DNA of 64,000 nucleotides from Pseudomonas berkeleyensis (GCF_014109765.1 NZ_CP059139.1:2732001-2796000); one strand, 5' to 3'; shown: positions 37,701 to 47,768, counted from the first letter of the stretch. Translations and numbers: made by a program. Notes: generated by a model from the sequence alone, not told the origin.

Positions 37701-39545
37701 ATGAACGCCCATCACCGTCTTCGGCTCTCTTCCTGGCTTTTGCTGGGCCTGTTGCTGCTTTCATTGTCGACATGGGCCGATAGTCGCCAACTCGATATCG
37801 CACAACCGAGTCAGCAACCTCTGTCGTTGACGACCCATGTCGGAATACTGGAAGACGCCTCGCGGACGTTGACGCTGGAAGATGTCCGCTCCGCCGAAAT
37901 GGCCGGGCGATTTCGTTATGAACAGGCCAGCAGCGCGTCTTTCGCCCTGGGCTTTACCCGTTCGGCCTACTGGTTTCGCCTGGAAGTCGGCAATTCCAGT
38001 GCTGAGGCCGTGACCCATTTGCTGGTAGTGGAAAACCCGCGAATCTCCATCGTCGATGCGCATATCCCGGACGAGCAGGGCGGTTATCGTGCCTGGTACA
38101 CCGGTGCTGATCGGCCACAGACGGCCAAGGCCTATGACAACCGCAACTTCGTCTTTGCGCTGAGCCTGCCGGCACATTCACAGCAGGTCGTGTACCTGCG
38201 GGTCGAGTCGAGCATCGGCCTGCTGGTGCCGCTGCAGCTCTGGTCGGTCGATGCCTTCCATGCCTATGAGCGCGAGGACTACATGGCGCGCGCCGGTTAC
38301 ATGGGCATCGCCATCGCGATGATTCTGTTCAATCTGATGTTGTTCATTGCCCTGCGCGAGCGCATCTACCTGCTCTATGTGACCTTCGTGCTATGCGCCG
38401 TCTGCGCCTTGACGATCAAGAACGGCATGGCGCCGGACTGGACGCTGGCCGGCCTGCCGCTTAACTCCAACGTCGCCTACTACTCGGCGGCTTCGCTGGC
38501 GTTGAGCGGGATGTTGCTGTTCATGCGCAGCATGTTGCAGACCGCGCGCCTGTTGCCGCAGGTCGACCGTGGTTTACTGGCGCTGATCGCCCTGTACCTG
38601 ATTTCCCCACTCATTTACGCCGCTGCACTGCCGCAGGTGTCACGCGTGGCCATCCTGGTCTATCTGCTGACCGCCTTCGTGATGATGGGCGTCGGTCTGG
38701 CCTGTGCCATCAAGCGGCAACGCAGTGCCTACTTCTTCCTGGCAGCCTTCGGCCTGCTGATTCTTGGTGGTGCCACCACCACCTTGCGGGCGCTGGGCAT
38801 CCTGCCGACCAACGCGTTCACGGAAGACGGCCTGCAGATCGGCTCATCGCTGGAAATGCTGTTGCTGGCCTTCGCCCTGGCCGACCGGATAAACGTCATG
38901 CGCCGGGACAAGTTGCAGGCGCAGGCCGCGTTGTTGCAGACCCAGGAGCAACTGGTGGAGACGTTGCAGCGCTCCGAACGTGAGCTGGAGCATCGCGTGG
39001 CCGAGCGTACCGAAGAACTGCAGGCGCTCAATAGCCGCCTGGAGACCCTGAGCCTGACCGATGCCCTGACCGGGATTGCCAACCGTCGTCACTTCGACGA
39101 GGTGCTGGAGAAGGAATGGAAACGCGCCCAGCGTCTCAGCGAGCCACTGGCCCTGGCGGTATTGGACGTGGACTGGTTCAAGGCCTACAACGACCACTAT
39201 GGCCATCCGGCAGGTGACAGTTGTCTGCAACAGGTTGCCCGTACCCTTGTCAGCCTCAGCCGTTCCACCGACCTGGTAGCGCGCTACGGCGGTGAGGAAT
39301 TCGTTTTCCTGGCGCCAGCCACCAGCCTTGACGGCGCCCGACATCTGGCGGAAAAACTGGTGCAGGCAGTGGAGGCGCTGGCCTTGTCACACGCCGGCTC
39401 ACCGCTGAGGTGCGTCAGTATCAGCGTGGGTGTGGCGGCCATGTGTCCAGGGCTCGACGACTTGCCGCAGACACTTCTGCAACAGGCTGACGCCGCCCTG
39501 TATCGCGCCAAGTCGCAGGGGCGCAATCGGGTCGAACACGGTTAA
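37701..39545 (+). CDS. Diguanylate cyclase with 7TM-DISM sensor
   Basis: The 614-residue protein has a signal peptide, a periplasmic 7TMR-DISMED2 domain (about 35-180), seven membrane helices (185-400), a short coiled coil and a C-terminal GGDEF domain. The active-site loop is GGEEF (530-534), so it should make cyclic di-GMP. The inhibitory I-site RSTD (521-524) stands exactly 5 residues before it, giving product inhibition. The periplasmic domain probably binds carbohydrate or other small molecules. Confidence 0.93.
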   Translation: MNAHHRLRLSSWLLLGLLLLSLSTWADSRQLDIAQPSQQPLSLTTHVGILEDASRTLTLEDVRSAEMAGRFRYEQASSASFALGFTRSAYWFRLEVGNSSAEAVTHLLVVENPRISIVDAHIPDEQGGYRAWYTGADRPQTAKAYDNRNFVFALSLPAHSQQVVYLRVESSIGLLVPLQLWSVDAFHAYEREDYMARAGYMGIAIAMILFNLMLFIALRERIYLLYVTFVLCAVCALTIKNGMAPDWTLAGLPLNSNVAYYSAASLALSGMLLFMRSMLQTARLLPQVDRGLLALIALYLISPLIYAAALPQVSRVAILVYLLTAFVMMGVGLACAIKRQRSAYFFLAAFGLLILGGATTTLRALGILPTNAFTEDGLQIGSSLEMLLLAFALADRINVMRRDKLQAQAALLQTQEQLVETLQRSERELEHRVAERTEELQALNSRLETLSLTDALTGIANRRHFDEVLEKEWKRAQRLSEPLALAVLDVDWFKAYNDHYGHPAGDSCLQQVARTLVSLSRSTDLVARYGGEEFVFLAPATSLDGARHLAEKLVQAVEALALSHAGSPLRCVSISVGVAAMCPGLDDLPQTLLQQADAALYRAKSQGRNRVEHG

Positions 39546-39650
39546 AAGAACGCATCCAGCTCCACGTACAGCCGAACCTCGGCTGTAGGGTGCGCCGTGC
39601 GCACCGTTTGGGCCGCTCATTCAGCCGGCCTTCCTGTGCGTTACCAGGCA

Positions 39651-39681
39651 AAAAAAGCCCCAGAGTATCGACCCTGGGGCT
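39651..39681 (-). terminator. Terminator of the mexEF-oprN operon
   Basis: On the minus strand AGCCCCAG...CTGGGGCT with an internal loop is followed by six T. It lies 40 nt after the OprN stop codon. Confidence 0.88.
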
Positions 39682-39720
39682 GAGGAGGGTCGGCAGGGCT
39701 GCCGACCGGGGAGAGCAGGT

Positions 39721-41109
39721 TCAGGCCTGCGGTTGCCAACCACCGCCAAGCGCCTTGTAGATCGCGACGATGCCGCTGTACAGCTCCACCTCGGCCGAGG
39801 CCTGGGCATCTTCGGCAGAAAGGCGCTCGCGCTCGGCATCCAGCAACACGAGGAAGTCCACCGTACCTTCACGGTAACGAATCGCTGCCTGCTCGGCCGC
39901 TGCGCGACTGGCTTCAGCCTGGCGTACCAGCGCAACCAGGCGTTGCTGACGCTTGGCATAGTCGCTGAAGGCGTTCTCCGACTCTTCCAGAGCCAGCAGT
40001 ACCTGCTGCTCATACTGCGACAGGGCGCCATCGGCCTCGGCTTCGGCGCCACGCAGGCGCGCTCGCACGCTGCCCAGGTCGAATGCCGCCCAGCTGATGC
40101 TGGGTGCGACGCCCCAGGCTCGAGCCGCCGATGCGCCCAGCTGCGAGCCGCGGCCAGCGGTGAAACCCAGGAAACCGGACAGGCTAACGCGCGGGAACAG
40201 ATCCGCAGTGGCGACACCGACTTCAGCGGTGGCCGCTGCCAACTGACGCTCGGCCGCCTGTATATCAGGGCGACGGCGCAGCAATTCGGCTGGGTTGCCA
40301 ATCGGCAACGCCTTGGCAATCACCGGCAGAGGTTTGGGCGTCAGGTCGACTTGAAGTTGTTCCGGACGTTGGCCGAGCAGGGTGGCGATGCGGTTCTGCG
40401 CCCGTACCTGCTGCGCCTGCAGTTGCGGCAGGCTGGCTTCAGTGGCAGCCAGGCGCGCATCGGCACGCAACACGTCCAGTTCGCTACCGACACCGGCGTC
40501 ACGCAGTTGCTCGGTGATGGCGCGCGAGTCCTGCTGATTCTTCAGGTTCTCGCGAGCAATGCTTTCGCGCAGTTGCGCGCCACGCAGCGTGCCATAGGCA
40601 TCGACCAGTTCGGCGATCAGGCTGACTTGCAGCTGGTAGTAGTCGGCCTCGGCCAGCTCGATACGCGCTTCGCTGGCTTCCAGTTGGCGCTGGATGCGGC
40701 CGAACAGATCCACTTCCCAGGCCATGTCCAGGCCCAGGTCGTAGCGTTCCTGGCGGATGCGCTGCTCGCTGGTTGGCGGTTGTTGGGCCTTGCCGAATTC
40801 ACCACTGGTGCGGCTGGTGACGGTGGGGAAACGGTCATTGGCCACGTCATCGCGGATCGCCCGCGCTGCACGCAGGCGGTTGAAGGCCACGTGCAGTTCG
40901 CGGTTGTCCTGCAGCGAACGCTGCACCAGCTGGTTCAGCGTCGGGTCGTCGAACTGCTGCCACCAGGTGGCCTCAAACCGGCTGCGGTCGTAATCGGCCG
41001 CTTCCAGCGCGGCAATGCGTGCTGGTTCGGTGCTGGGCGCTCGGTAGTCCGGACCGACGGCGCAAGCCGACAGCGCCAGGGTCAGGAGGGCGGGGGCAAA
41101 GGCTTTCAT
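39721..41109 (-). CDS. oprN: Outer-membrane efflux lipoprotein OprN
   Basis: The 462-residue outer-membrane factor has a lipobox (Leu-Ser-Ala-Cys) and the two repeated OEP domains of the NodT family (Asp-Leu-Phe-Pro-Arg-Val-Ser-Leu-Ser-Gly-Phe; Leu-Leu-Arg-Arg-Arg-Pro-Asp-Ile). It forms the trimeric exit duct for the MexEF pump. Its ATG overlaps the mexF stop by 4 nt. Start 41109 is chosen over the long upstream frame, which is the mexF shadow. Confidence 0.93.
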   Translation of the reverse strand: MKAFAPALLTLALSACAVGPDYRAPSTEPARIAALEAADYDRSRFEATWWQQFDDPTLNQLVQRSLQDNRELHVAFNRLRAARAIRDDVANDRFPTVTSRTSGEFGKAQQPPTSEQRIRQERYDLGLDMAWEVDLFGRIQRQLEASEARIELAEADYYQLQVSLIAELVDAYGTLRGAQLRESIARENLKNQQDSRAITEQLRDAGVGSELDVLRADARLAATEASLPQLQAQQVRAQNRIATLLGQRPEQLQVDLTPKPLPVIAKALPIGNPAELLRRRPDIQAAERQLAAATAEVGVATADLFPRVSLSGFLGFTAGRGSQLGASAARAWGVAPSISWAAFDLGSVRARLRGAEAEADGALSQYEQQVLLALEESENAFSDYAKRQQRLVALVRQAEASRAAAEQAAIRYREGTVDFLVLLDAERERLSAEDAQASAEVELYSGIVAIYKALGGGWQPQA

Positions 41110-44100
41110 GCATGCGACTCCTGCAGACGGGCGGCTTTGCGCGCTTCGCGTTTCTCGACGAAGGCGCGGATCAGTACATAGAACACCGGGGTCAGCAGCA
41201 GGCCGAAGAAGGTCACGCCGATCATCCCACTGAACACCGCCACGCCCATGGCATGGCGCATCTCGGCACCGGCACCGGTGGACAGCACCAGCGGCACCAC
41301 ACCCATGATGAAGGCGATCGAGGTCATCAGAATCGGGCGCAGACGCAGGCGGCAGGCTTCCAGCACGGCGGCGACGCGATCCAGTCCTTCCTCCTGTTTG
41401 TCCTTGGCGAACTCCACCAGCAGGATGGCGTTCTTGCACGCCAGGCCCACCAGTACAATCAGGCCGATCTGGGTGAAGATGTTGTTGTCGATACCGGACA
41501 GGATCACTCCGGTGATGGCGGCGAGCAGCACGGTCGGCACGATCAGAATCACCGCCAGCGGCAGGCTCCAGCTTTCGTACTGGGCAGCCAGCACCAGGAA
41601 CGCCAGCAGCACGCAGAGTGGGAAGATGAAGATCGCGGTATTGCCGGCCAGGATCTGCTGATAGGTCAGATCGGTCCACTCGAAGGTCATGCCGATCGGC
41701 AGTTCCTCTTCCAGCAGTTTGGCGATGGCAGCCTCGGCCTGGCCGGAGCTGTAGCCCGGGGCGGCGGCACCGTTGATCTCGGCGGTGAGGAAGCCGTTGT
41801 AGTGCATCACCCGATCCGGACCTGCGCTGTCATCGACCTTGACGAAGGTCGACAGCGGCACCATTTCCCCACGGTTGTTACGCACCTTGAGCTGACCGAT
41901 CTGCTCCGGTTCCAGGCGGAACTGCTGATCGGCCTGGACGTTGACCTGGTAGGTACGGCCGAAGCGGTTGAAGTCGTTGGCATACAGCGAGCCCAGGTAC
42001 ACCTGCAGGGTGTCGAAGATGTCGCTGATGGCCACGCCGTGGGTCTTGGCCTTTTCCCGGTCGATGGCGGCATCGACCTGCGGCACGTTGACCTGGTAAC
42101 TGGTGAACACCGACATCGGGTTCAATTCCGGCAACTGGCGGGCCTTGTTGAGGATGTTCTGAGTCTGCACATACAGCTCGTCGTAACCCAGGTTGCCACG
42201 ATCCTGAATCTGCAGGCGGAAGCCACCAATGGTGCCCAGCCCCTGTACCGGTGGCGGCGGGAAGATGGCGATGTAGGCATCCTGAATATCGGCGAACTGC
42301 GCGTTGAGCTCGGCGGCGATGGCATTGGCGCCCATCGACGGATCGGTGCGCTCATCGAACGGTTTCAGCGGCGTGAAGACGATGCCGCTGTTCGGGCTGT
42401 TGGTGAAACCGTTGATCGACAGGCCGGGGAAGGACACGGTGTTCTCCACGCCCGGGTGCTTGCCGGCGATTTCGCTCATGCGCTTGATCACGGCTTCGGT
42501 GCGATCCAGCGTCGCGGCATCCGGCAGTTGGGCGAAGGCCACCAGGTACTGCTTGTCCTGTTGCGGCACGAAACCGGTCGGGGTGCTGGCGAAGCCCAGG
42601 TAACCGAGCACCAGCAGGCCACCGTAGACCAGCATGGCGATGCTGCTGCCACGCAGTACACGGCGAACGGTACCGACATAACCATTACTGGCACGCTCGA
42701 ACATGCGGTTGAACGGGCCGAACAGCCAGCCACCGAACAGTTTGTCGAGCACACGCGAGAAGCGGTCTTTCGGCGCGTGGTGATCCTTGAGCAGGATGGC
42801 CGACAGCGCAGGCGACAGGGTCAGCGAGTTGAGGGCCGAGATCACCGTAGAGATGGCGATGGTCAGCGCGAACTGCTGGTAGAACTGCCCGGTGAGGCCG
42901 GAGATGAACGCGGTCGGGATGAACACGGCGCACAGCACCAGGGCGGTGGCGACGATGGGGCCGGTCACTTCCTTCATGGCCTGACGCGTGGCGTCGAGCG
43001 GCGACTTGCCCAGGGCGATATTGCGCTCGACGTTCTCCACCACGACGATGGCGTCGTCCACCACGATACCGATGGCCAGTACCAGGCCGAACAGCGACAG
43101 GGCGTTGAGCGAGAAACCGAGCAGGTGCATGACCGCGAAGGTGCCGATCAGCGAGACCGGTACGGCCACCAGCGGGATGATCGAGGCGCGCCAGGTCTGC
43201 AGGAACAGGATCACCACCAATACCACCAGCACGATGGCTTCGAGCAGGGTGTGCACCACTGCCTCGATGGAGCCGCGTACGAAGATGGTCGGGTCATAGA
43301 CGATCTCGTAGTCCATGCCCTGCGGGAAGCTCTGTTTCAACTCGGCCATGCGCTCGCGCACCGAGTCGGAGATTTCGATGGCGTTGGAGCCTGGGCGCTG
43401 AAATACCGGGATGGCCACGGCCGGCTGGTTGTTCAGCAACGAGCGCAGGGCGTACTGGTTGGAGCCCAGCTCGACGCGAGCGATATCGCGCAGGCGGGTG
43501 ATCTCGCCGTTGTCGCCGACACGGATGATGATGTTCTCGAACTCTTCCTCGGAGACCAGGCGGCCCTGGGTGTTGATCGACAGCTGGAAGCTGTTGCCCG
43601 CATCCGAAGGCGGCGCACCGAGGGCACCGGCGGCGACCTGGCGGTTCTGCTCGCGAATGGCATTGACCACATCGGTCGCGGTCAGCCCGCGCGAGGCCAC
43701 CTTGTTCGGGTCGAGCCAGACACGCAGCGAGTAGTTACCCATGCCGAACAGTTGCACGTCGCCGACGCCGTCCAGACGCGCCAGCTCGTCCTTGACGTTG
43801 AGCGCGGCGTAGTTGGACAGGTAAAGCATGTCGTAGCGCTGATCCGGCGAGGTCAGGTGCACCACCATGGTCAGGTCGGGGGAGGCCTTGTCCACGGTCA
43901 CGCCGAGACGCTGCACCTCGGTGGGCAGGGTCGGCATGGTGCGGGTGACGCGGTTCTGCACCTGCACCTGGGCGTTGTCCAGGTCGGTGCCGAGGGCGAA
44001 GGTCACGGTCAGGGTCAGGCGGCCGTCGATGGTCGACTGCGACGACATGTAGAGCATGCCTTCGACGCCGACGATGGCCTGCTCCAGCGGCGAGGCGACG

Positions 44101-44285
44101 GTTTCACCGATCACCTTGGGGTTGGCGCCGGGGAAGTCGGCACGTACCACCACGGTCGGCGGTACCACTTCCGGGTATTCGCTGATGGGCAGCTGGAACA
44201 GCGAGATGGCGCCGCCGATCAGGATCAGCAGCGATAGCACCGCGGCGAAGATCGGCCGCTGGATGAAGAATTGCGAGAAATTCAT
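41106..44285 (-). CDS. mexF: RND multidrug efflux permease MexF
   Basis: The 1059-residue HAE1-type RND pump has twelve membrane spans, two large periplasmic loops and the proton-relay residues Asp-Asp in Ile-Val-Val-Asp-Asp-Ala-Ile and Lys in Ala-Cys-Lys-Asn-Ala. Sequence matches MexF very closely as I recall it (starts Met-Asn-Phe-Ser-Gln-Phe-Phe). Known substrates of MexF are chloramphenicol, quinolones, trimethoprim and HHQ-type signals. It is the middle gene of mexE-mexF-oprN. Confidence 0.97.
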   Translation of the reverse strand: MNFSQFFIQRPIFAAVLSLLILIGGAISLFQLPISEYPEVVPPTVVVRADFPGANPKVIGETVASPLEQAIVGVEGMLYMSSQSTIDGRLTLTVTFALGTDLDNAQVQVQNRVTRTMPTLPTEVQRLGVTVDKASPDLTMVVHLTSPDQRYDMLYLSNYAALNVKDELARLDGVGDVQLFGMGNYSLRVWLDPNKVASRGLTATDVVNAIREQNRQVAAGALGAPPSDAGNSFQLSINTQGRLVSEEEFENIIIRVGDNGEITRLRDIARVELGSNQYALRSLLNNQPAVAIPVFQRPGSNAIEISDSVRERMAELKQSFPQGMDYEIVYDPTIFVRGSIEAVVHTLLEAIVLVVLVVILFLQTWRASIIPLVAVPVSLIGTFAVMHLLGFSLNALSLFGLVLAIGIVVDDAIVVVENVERNIALGKSPLDATRQAMKEVTGPIVATALVLCAVFIPTAFISGLTGQFYQQFALTIAISTVISALNSLTLSPALSAILLKDHHAPKDRFSRVLDKLFGGWLFGPFNRMFERASNGYVGTVRRVLRGSSIAMLVYGGLLVLGYLGFASTPTGFVPQQDKQYLVAFAQLPDAATLDRTEAVIKRMSEIAGKHPGVENTVSFPGLSINGFTNSPNSGIVFTPLKPFDERTDPSMGANAIAAELNAQFADIQDAYIAIFPPPPVQGLGTIGGFRLQIQDRGNLGYDELYVQTQNILNKARQLPELNPMSVFTSYQVNVPQVDAAIDREKAKTHGVAISDIFDTLQVYLGSLYANDFNRFGRTYQVNVQADQQFRLEPEQIGQLKVRNNRGEMVPLSTFVKVDDSAGPDRVMHYNGFLTAEINGAAAPGYSSGQAEAAIAKLLEEELPIGMTFEWTDLTYQQILAGNTAIFIFPLCVLLAFLVLAAQYESWSLPLAVILIVPTVLLAAITGVILSGIDNNIFTQIGLIVLVGLACKNAILLVEFAKDKQEEGLDRVAAVLEACRLRLRPILMTSIAFIMGVVPLVLSTGAGAEMRHAMGVAVFSGMIGVTFFGLLLTPVFYVLIRAFVEKREARKAARLQESHA

Positions 44286-44314
44286 GGGTCTTTCCTCAAG
44301 TCGCGCAGGCGTGA

Positions 44315-45553
44315 TCAGCCGCGCGGCGCGCGAGCGTCGATGTGGTCGGCGGCGATACGCGGCGCCTGACTACCGTCGACGGCCTGGCGCATGCGAGCCA
44401 GTTGTTCGAGGGTGTTGTCATCGGCCATGGAAACCGGCTGCGGGTCGACGGTGGAACCGGGCATAGCGCGTTGCAGGCCATTGACGACGATTTTCTCGCC
44501 CTTGCTCAGGCCACTGCGGACGATGCGCAGGCCTTCCAGCTTCGGCCCCAGCTCGATGGAGCGGTAGGCCACGGCGTTGTCGTCACCCAGAACCAGCACG
44601 TATTTCTTGCCCAGGTCGGTGCCGACTGCCTCATCCTTGATCAGGGTGGCAGAGTAGGACTTGCTGCCCACCAGCTTCAGACGGGCATACAGGCCAGGGG
44701 TGAAGCGGCCGTCCTGATTGTCGAACACGGCGCGACCTCGAATGGTGCCGGTGCGTGGGTTGACCTGGTTGTCGAGGAAGTCCAGCTTGCCCAGGTGCGG
44801 ATGATCGCTCTCATCGGACAGGCCGAGATACACCGGGCTGGCGCCACGGGCGTCGGCGCCGGACTGGCGAGCCAGCTCGATGTACTTGAGGAAGGCGCGT
44901 TCATCGGCATCGAAGTAGGCGTAGACCTTGTCGGTGGAAACCACCGAGGTCAGCAGGCTTTCGCCGGCCCCAACCAGGTTGCCTTCGGTGATTTCGGCGC
45001 GGCTGACGCGGCCATCGATGGGCGCGGTGATACGGGTGAAGCCAAGGTTGAGGCGGGCGCTTTCCAGTTCGGCGGCAATCGCAGCGACCTGCGCCTGAGC
45101 TTCGGTGGCGGCGCTGGCACGGGCATCGGCCAGCTCAGCGGAAATGGCGTTGCTCTGACGCAGGCGCTCGCCACGGCGGGCTTCGTTGGCAGCCCGAGCC
45201 TGGCTGGCGCGAGCCTGTTGCAGCTGGGCTTCGAGGCGTTTGACTTCAGCCTGGAAAGGACGCGGATCGATCTGGAACAGCAGATCGCCTTTCTTGACCA
45301 GGGTGCCTTCGTCGAAGGCGACCTTGTCGATGTAACCGGAAACGCGCGGACGGATTTCGACGGATTGCGGCGCTTCGAGGCGACCGGTGAACTCGTCCCA
45401 CTCGTTGATCGGTTGTTCGATGACCTCGGCGACGCTGACCTTGGGTGCAGGCATTTGCGCCTGGGTTTGCGCTGCCTGCTCGCAACCGCTGAGGGCAAGG
45501 ACGCCGGCGAGGGCCAGGGGGAATATCCAGATGTTCTTGTGCTGCTGTTCCAT
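44315..45553 (-). CDS. mexE: Membrane fusion protein MexE
   Basis: The 412-residue periplasmic adaptor has a lipobox (Leu-Ser-Gly-Cys), a biotinyl-lipoyl-like domain (Arg-Pro-Arg-Val-Ser-Gly-Tyr-Ile), a helical hairpin and a beta-barrel part. It bridges MexF and OprN. A GGAG ribosome site is 8 nt upstream of ATG 45553. The gap to mexF is 29 nt. In P. aeruginosa the operon is silent unless MexT is active. Confidence 0.95.
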   Translation of the reverse strand: MEQQHKNIWIFPLALAGVLALSGCEQAAQTQAQMPAPKVSVAEVIEQPINEWDEFTGRLEAPQSVEIRPRVSGYIDKVAFDEGTLVKKGDLLFQIDPRPFQAEVKRLEAQLQQARASQARAANEARRGERLRQSNAISAELADARASAATEAQAQVAAIAAELESARLNLGFTRITAPIDGRVSRAEITEGNLVGAGESLLTSVVSTDKVYAYFDADERAFLKYIELARQSGADARGASPVYLGLSDESDHPHLGKLDFLDNQVNPRTGTIRGRAVFDNQDGRFTPGLYARLKLVGSKSYSATLIKDEAVGTDLGKKYVLVLGDDNAVAYRSIELGPKLEGLRIVRSGLSKGEKIVVNGLQRAMPGSTVDPQPVSMADDNTLEQLARMRQAVDGSQAPRIAADHIDARAPRG

Positions 45554-45639
45554 GGGTGACTCCGCCAGTCGGATTTGTGGATGGGCGGAGTCTGCGGTGA
45601 GGGATGGCGAGCGACTAATCGAACGCCATGAAGTTCAAT

Positions 45640-45654
45640 ATCACCGTCAATGAT
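45640..45654. promoter_or_regulatory. LysR-type (MexT-like) box upstream of mexE
   Basis: ATCA-CCGTCAA-TGAT is a dyad with ATCA/TGAT arms, about 87 nt above the mexE start. It resembles half of the nod-box-like MexT site. The match to the published consensus is partial, so the call is tentative. Confidence 0.4.
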
Positions 45655-45860
45655 TATGCGCGGTCATTCATGAATGAGGGGCATGGTTGCGGCTGTCGTG
45701 CGTTTGCGCCGACAGCTATGCGGGTTTTGTGTACACAGGCGTCCACAGGACAGGTGCCACGGCGCACCATCTCCCTGACACGGTCAGCGCCATTGGCCCG
45801 TCGATAAATGGCGATTCTGCTGTCTATTTTCATGGTGTCCTGCGAAGCGATCAATTCCAT
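45654..45860 (-). CDS. Possible small protein gene (68 aa) between eamA-type gene and mexE
   Basis: ATG at 45860 (Met-Glu-Leu-Ile-Ala-Ser-Gln-Asp) is preceded by TAGGAGA, a good ribosome site, 7 nt away. The 68 residues are basic, with Cys-Pro-Val-Asp-Ala-Cys and a late Cys-Pro. It lies 26 nt after the EamA stop and could be co-transcribed. Codon usage is not clearly coding, and I do not know a homologue, so it may be spurious. Confidence 0.4.
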   Translation of the reverse strand: MELIASQDTMKIDSRIAIYRRANGADRVREMVRRGTCPVDACVHKTRIAVGANARQPQPCPSFMNDRA

Positions 45861-45886
45861 CTGTATGTCTCCTAGAGAGGTCGGTA

Positions 45887-46792
45887 TCAGCCTGAGGTCT
45901 TGCGTGAGCGAGAGGTGGCGATGACGGCCCCAAGGATGATCAGCCCGGCCGGGATCAGCAGGATCGGGCTGGCATCGGTTTGCCCGACCATGATCAGCAG
46001 CACCGTGGAGAACAGGGGCGCCAGGTAGGACAGGGCGCCCAGCATCGCCAGGTTGCCGTGCTTGGTGGCGTGATCCCAGGCGAAGAAGGCCAGGCCCACA
46101 GGGCCCAGGCCGAGGGCGACGATTGCCGCCCATTGCTCGACAGCAGGGCGCACCGTGGTCTCGAAAAGCAGATGACAGAGCAGGCCGGCGACGGCGACCA
46201 GACCGCAGATGCCTCCGATGATGCTGCTCGGGACGTTGCTGAAGCGTCGATTGACGACCGAGTAGCTCGACCAGACCCAGGCGCAGGCAAAGGCGGCGGC
46301 GTAACCGATGACGGGCATCGACGTGCTTTCCTGGCTTGCGCGCTGTTGCATGATCAGGTCTGTACCCGCCAGGCCAAGCAGGGCGCCCAACAGTTGGCGT
46401 TTGCGCAACGACTCGCCGGTGGTGAGGCTCGACAGCAGGACGATCAGCAGTGGCCAGAGGTAGGCGATCAGACTGGCTTCAGCCGCTGGTGCGGCCTTCA
46501 GCGCGAAGAAGTACAGGGCGTGATAACCGAAGATGCCGGCGAACCCTGTTGCCCATACGTACCAGGGTTGGCGCCAGTTAGCGAATTCACCGGTACCCCG
46601 CAGCCCGAGTATGCACAGGCTGGCTACGAAGGCGACGGCGAAGCTCGAGGCCAGCAGTTGAAAGGCCGGAATGCCAGCCGTCAGCGTCGTCAGCAGCGCC
46701 AGGCAGGCCCACAGGAATACTGCGATCACCCCGATCAGCGTGGCGCCTGCGCCCGCGCCGAGGGTAGCGATGGATAGGTTGGGAGTGGTCAT
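45887..46792 (-). CDS. EamA-family (DMT) exporter
   Basis: A 301-residue protein with ten hydrophobic segments and two EamA repeats (Ala-Ala-Pro-Ala-Glu-Ala-Ser-Leu-Ile-Ala-Tyr-Leu-Trp-Pro in the first). Members export amino acids or metabolites such as aromatic amino acids; the charged segment Gly-Glu-Ser-Leu-Arg-Lys-Arg-Gln after the fourth span is typical. It lies downstream of an AraC regulator that probably controls it, and upstream of mexE on the same strand. Confidence 0.88.
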   Translation of the reverse strand: MTTPNLSIATLGAGAGATLIGVIAVFLWACLALLTTLTAGIPAFQLLASSFAVAFVASLCILGLRGTGEFANWRQPWYVWATGFAGIFGYHALYFFALKAAPAAEASLIAYLWPLLIVLLSSLTTGESLRKRQLLGALLGLAGTDLIMQQRASQESTSMPVIGYAAAFACAWVWSSYSVVNRRFSNVPSSIIGGICGLVAVAGLLCHLLFETTVRPAVEQWAAIVALGLGPVGLAFFAWDHATKHGNLAMLGALSYLAPLFSTVLLIMVGQTDASPILLIPAGLIILGAVIATSRSRKTSG

Positions 46793-46951
46793 GCAAGCCC
46801 CGCCTGCCTGTAATTCTCAAGGGGAGAACATAGAAAGGCGCGTGCAGGGGTGTCTTGATCGGAACTGCCGGAGAATTGTTCGAGACCGCTGCCTTCAGGA
46901 CAGCGTCAGCACGCGGGTGTGGCGCAGCAAGCCCAAGCCGAGGTGCACTCT

Positions 46952-47719
46952 TCAGTGGGCGCGCGTGCGTTTGCGTAGCGAGGCCGGTGTCAGGTCGTGA
47001 ACCTTCTTCAGTGCATGGGTCAGTGCGCTCTGGTCGGCATACCCGGTGCGATGAGCGATCTCGATGATCGGCAGCGAGGTCTGGCGCAGTAGGTCGATGG
47101 CCAGGTTCAGGCGCAGGCTGGCGATATGGCTGAATGGCGTTCTTGCCAGGTGTCGCTCGAACAGAGCGTACAGGCGCCGCTCACTGGTGCCGGAATGGCG
47201 GGCTATGTCACGGATCGTCAGGGGTGTATGCAGGTGCTGTTCGATATAGGCCAACGCCTTGGCGAGGATGAGCTGGCCTGGATCCTGCGCTCTGACGTCG
47301 GGCTGCAACAGGGAGCACAGCAGCAGTTGGCTCCACGACTCGACCAGCGTCGGTGACTGGCTCAGGCGCGCGCTGTTGCCGATGGCGTAATCGAGCAGGT
47401 GGCGGATATCGGGGGTGAGCGCAAAGAAGCGTTTGTCGCTCAGTGGATCGAGTGATTGTGTGGCACAGGCTTTGGCGTACTGGGCTGGTACGTCCAGCAC
47501 CAGAAAGCTGTTATAGGGGTTGGCCTGGAAGGTATGGTGGGCACCGGCGGCGATCACCACGCCCTGACTGGCGTCCACCTTGCCGCCTCGTCCATCGGTC
47601 TCGATTTCCATTGCCCCGGAGCGCGGCAGGACGATCTGGTGAAAGTCGTGTTCGTGAAGCTCTACCTCTCCCGAGTAGGAGCGTATCGCCAGGGAGAAGG
47701 GGAAGACGGTAGCGTTCAT
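46952..47719 (-). CDS. AraC-family regulator with cupin N-domain
   Basis: The 255-residue protein has an N-terminal cupin-type sensor (His-Glu-His-Asp-Phe-His-Gln-Ile-Val-Leu-Pro) and two C-terminal HTH units (Ile-Ala-Arg-His-Ser-Gly-Thr-Ser-Glu-Arg and Ile-Ala-His-Arg-Thr-Gly-Tyr-Ala-Asp-Gln-Ser). It sits between mexT and the EamA gene, all on the minus strand; the EamA gene 159 nt downstream is its natural target. Confidence 0.87.
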   Translation of the reverse strand: MNATVFPFSLAIRSYSGEVELHEHDFHQIVLPRSGAMEIETDGRGGKVDASQGVVIAAGAHHTFQANPYNSFLVLDVPAQYAKACATQSLDPLSDKRFFALTPDIRHLLDYAIGNSARLSQSPTLVESWSQLLLCSLLQPDVRAQDPGQLILAKALAYIEQHLHTPLTIRDIARHSGTSERRLYALFERHLARTPFSHIASLRLNLAIDLLRQTSLPIIEIAHRTGYADQSALTHALKKVHDLTPASLRKRTRAH

Positions 47720-47768
47720 CCATGACTCTCTAAATGTCGAACAGCGCTGGCGCTAACAGGGCAATGAG

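Noticed and set aside
41019..44237. 1072-codon plus-strand ORF opposite mexF
   Set aside because: Shadow of mexF. Very rich in His, Gln, Gly and Asp, with no domain.
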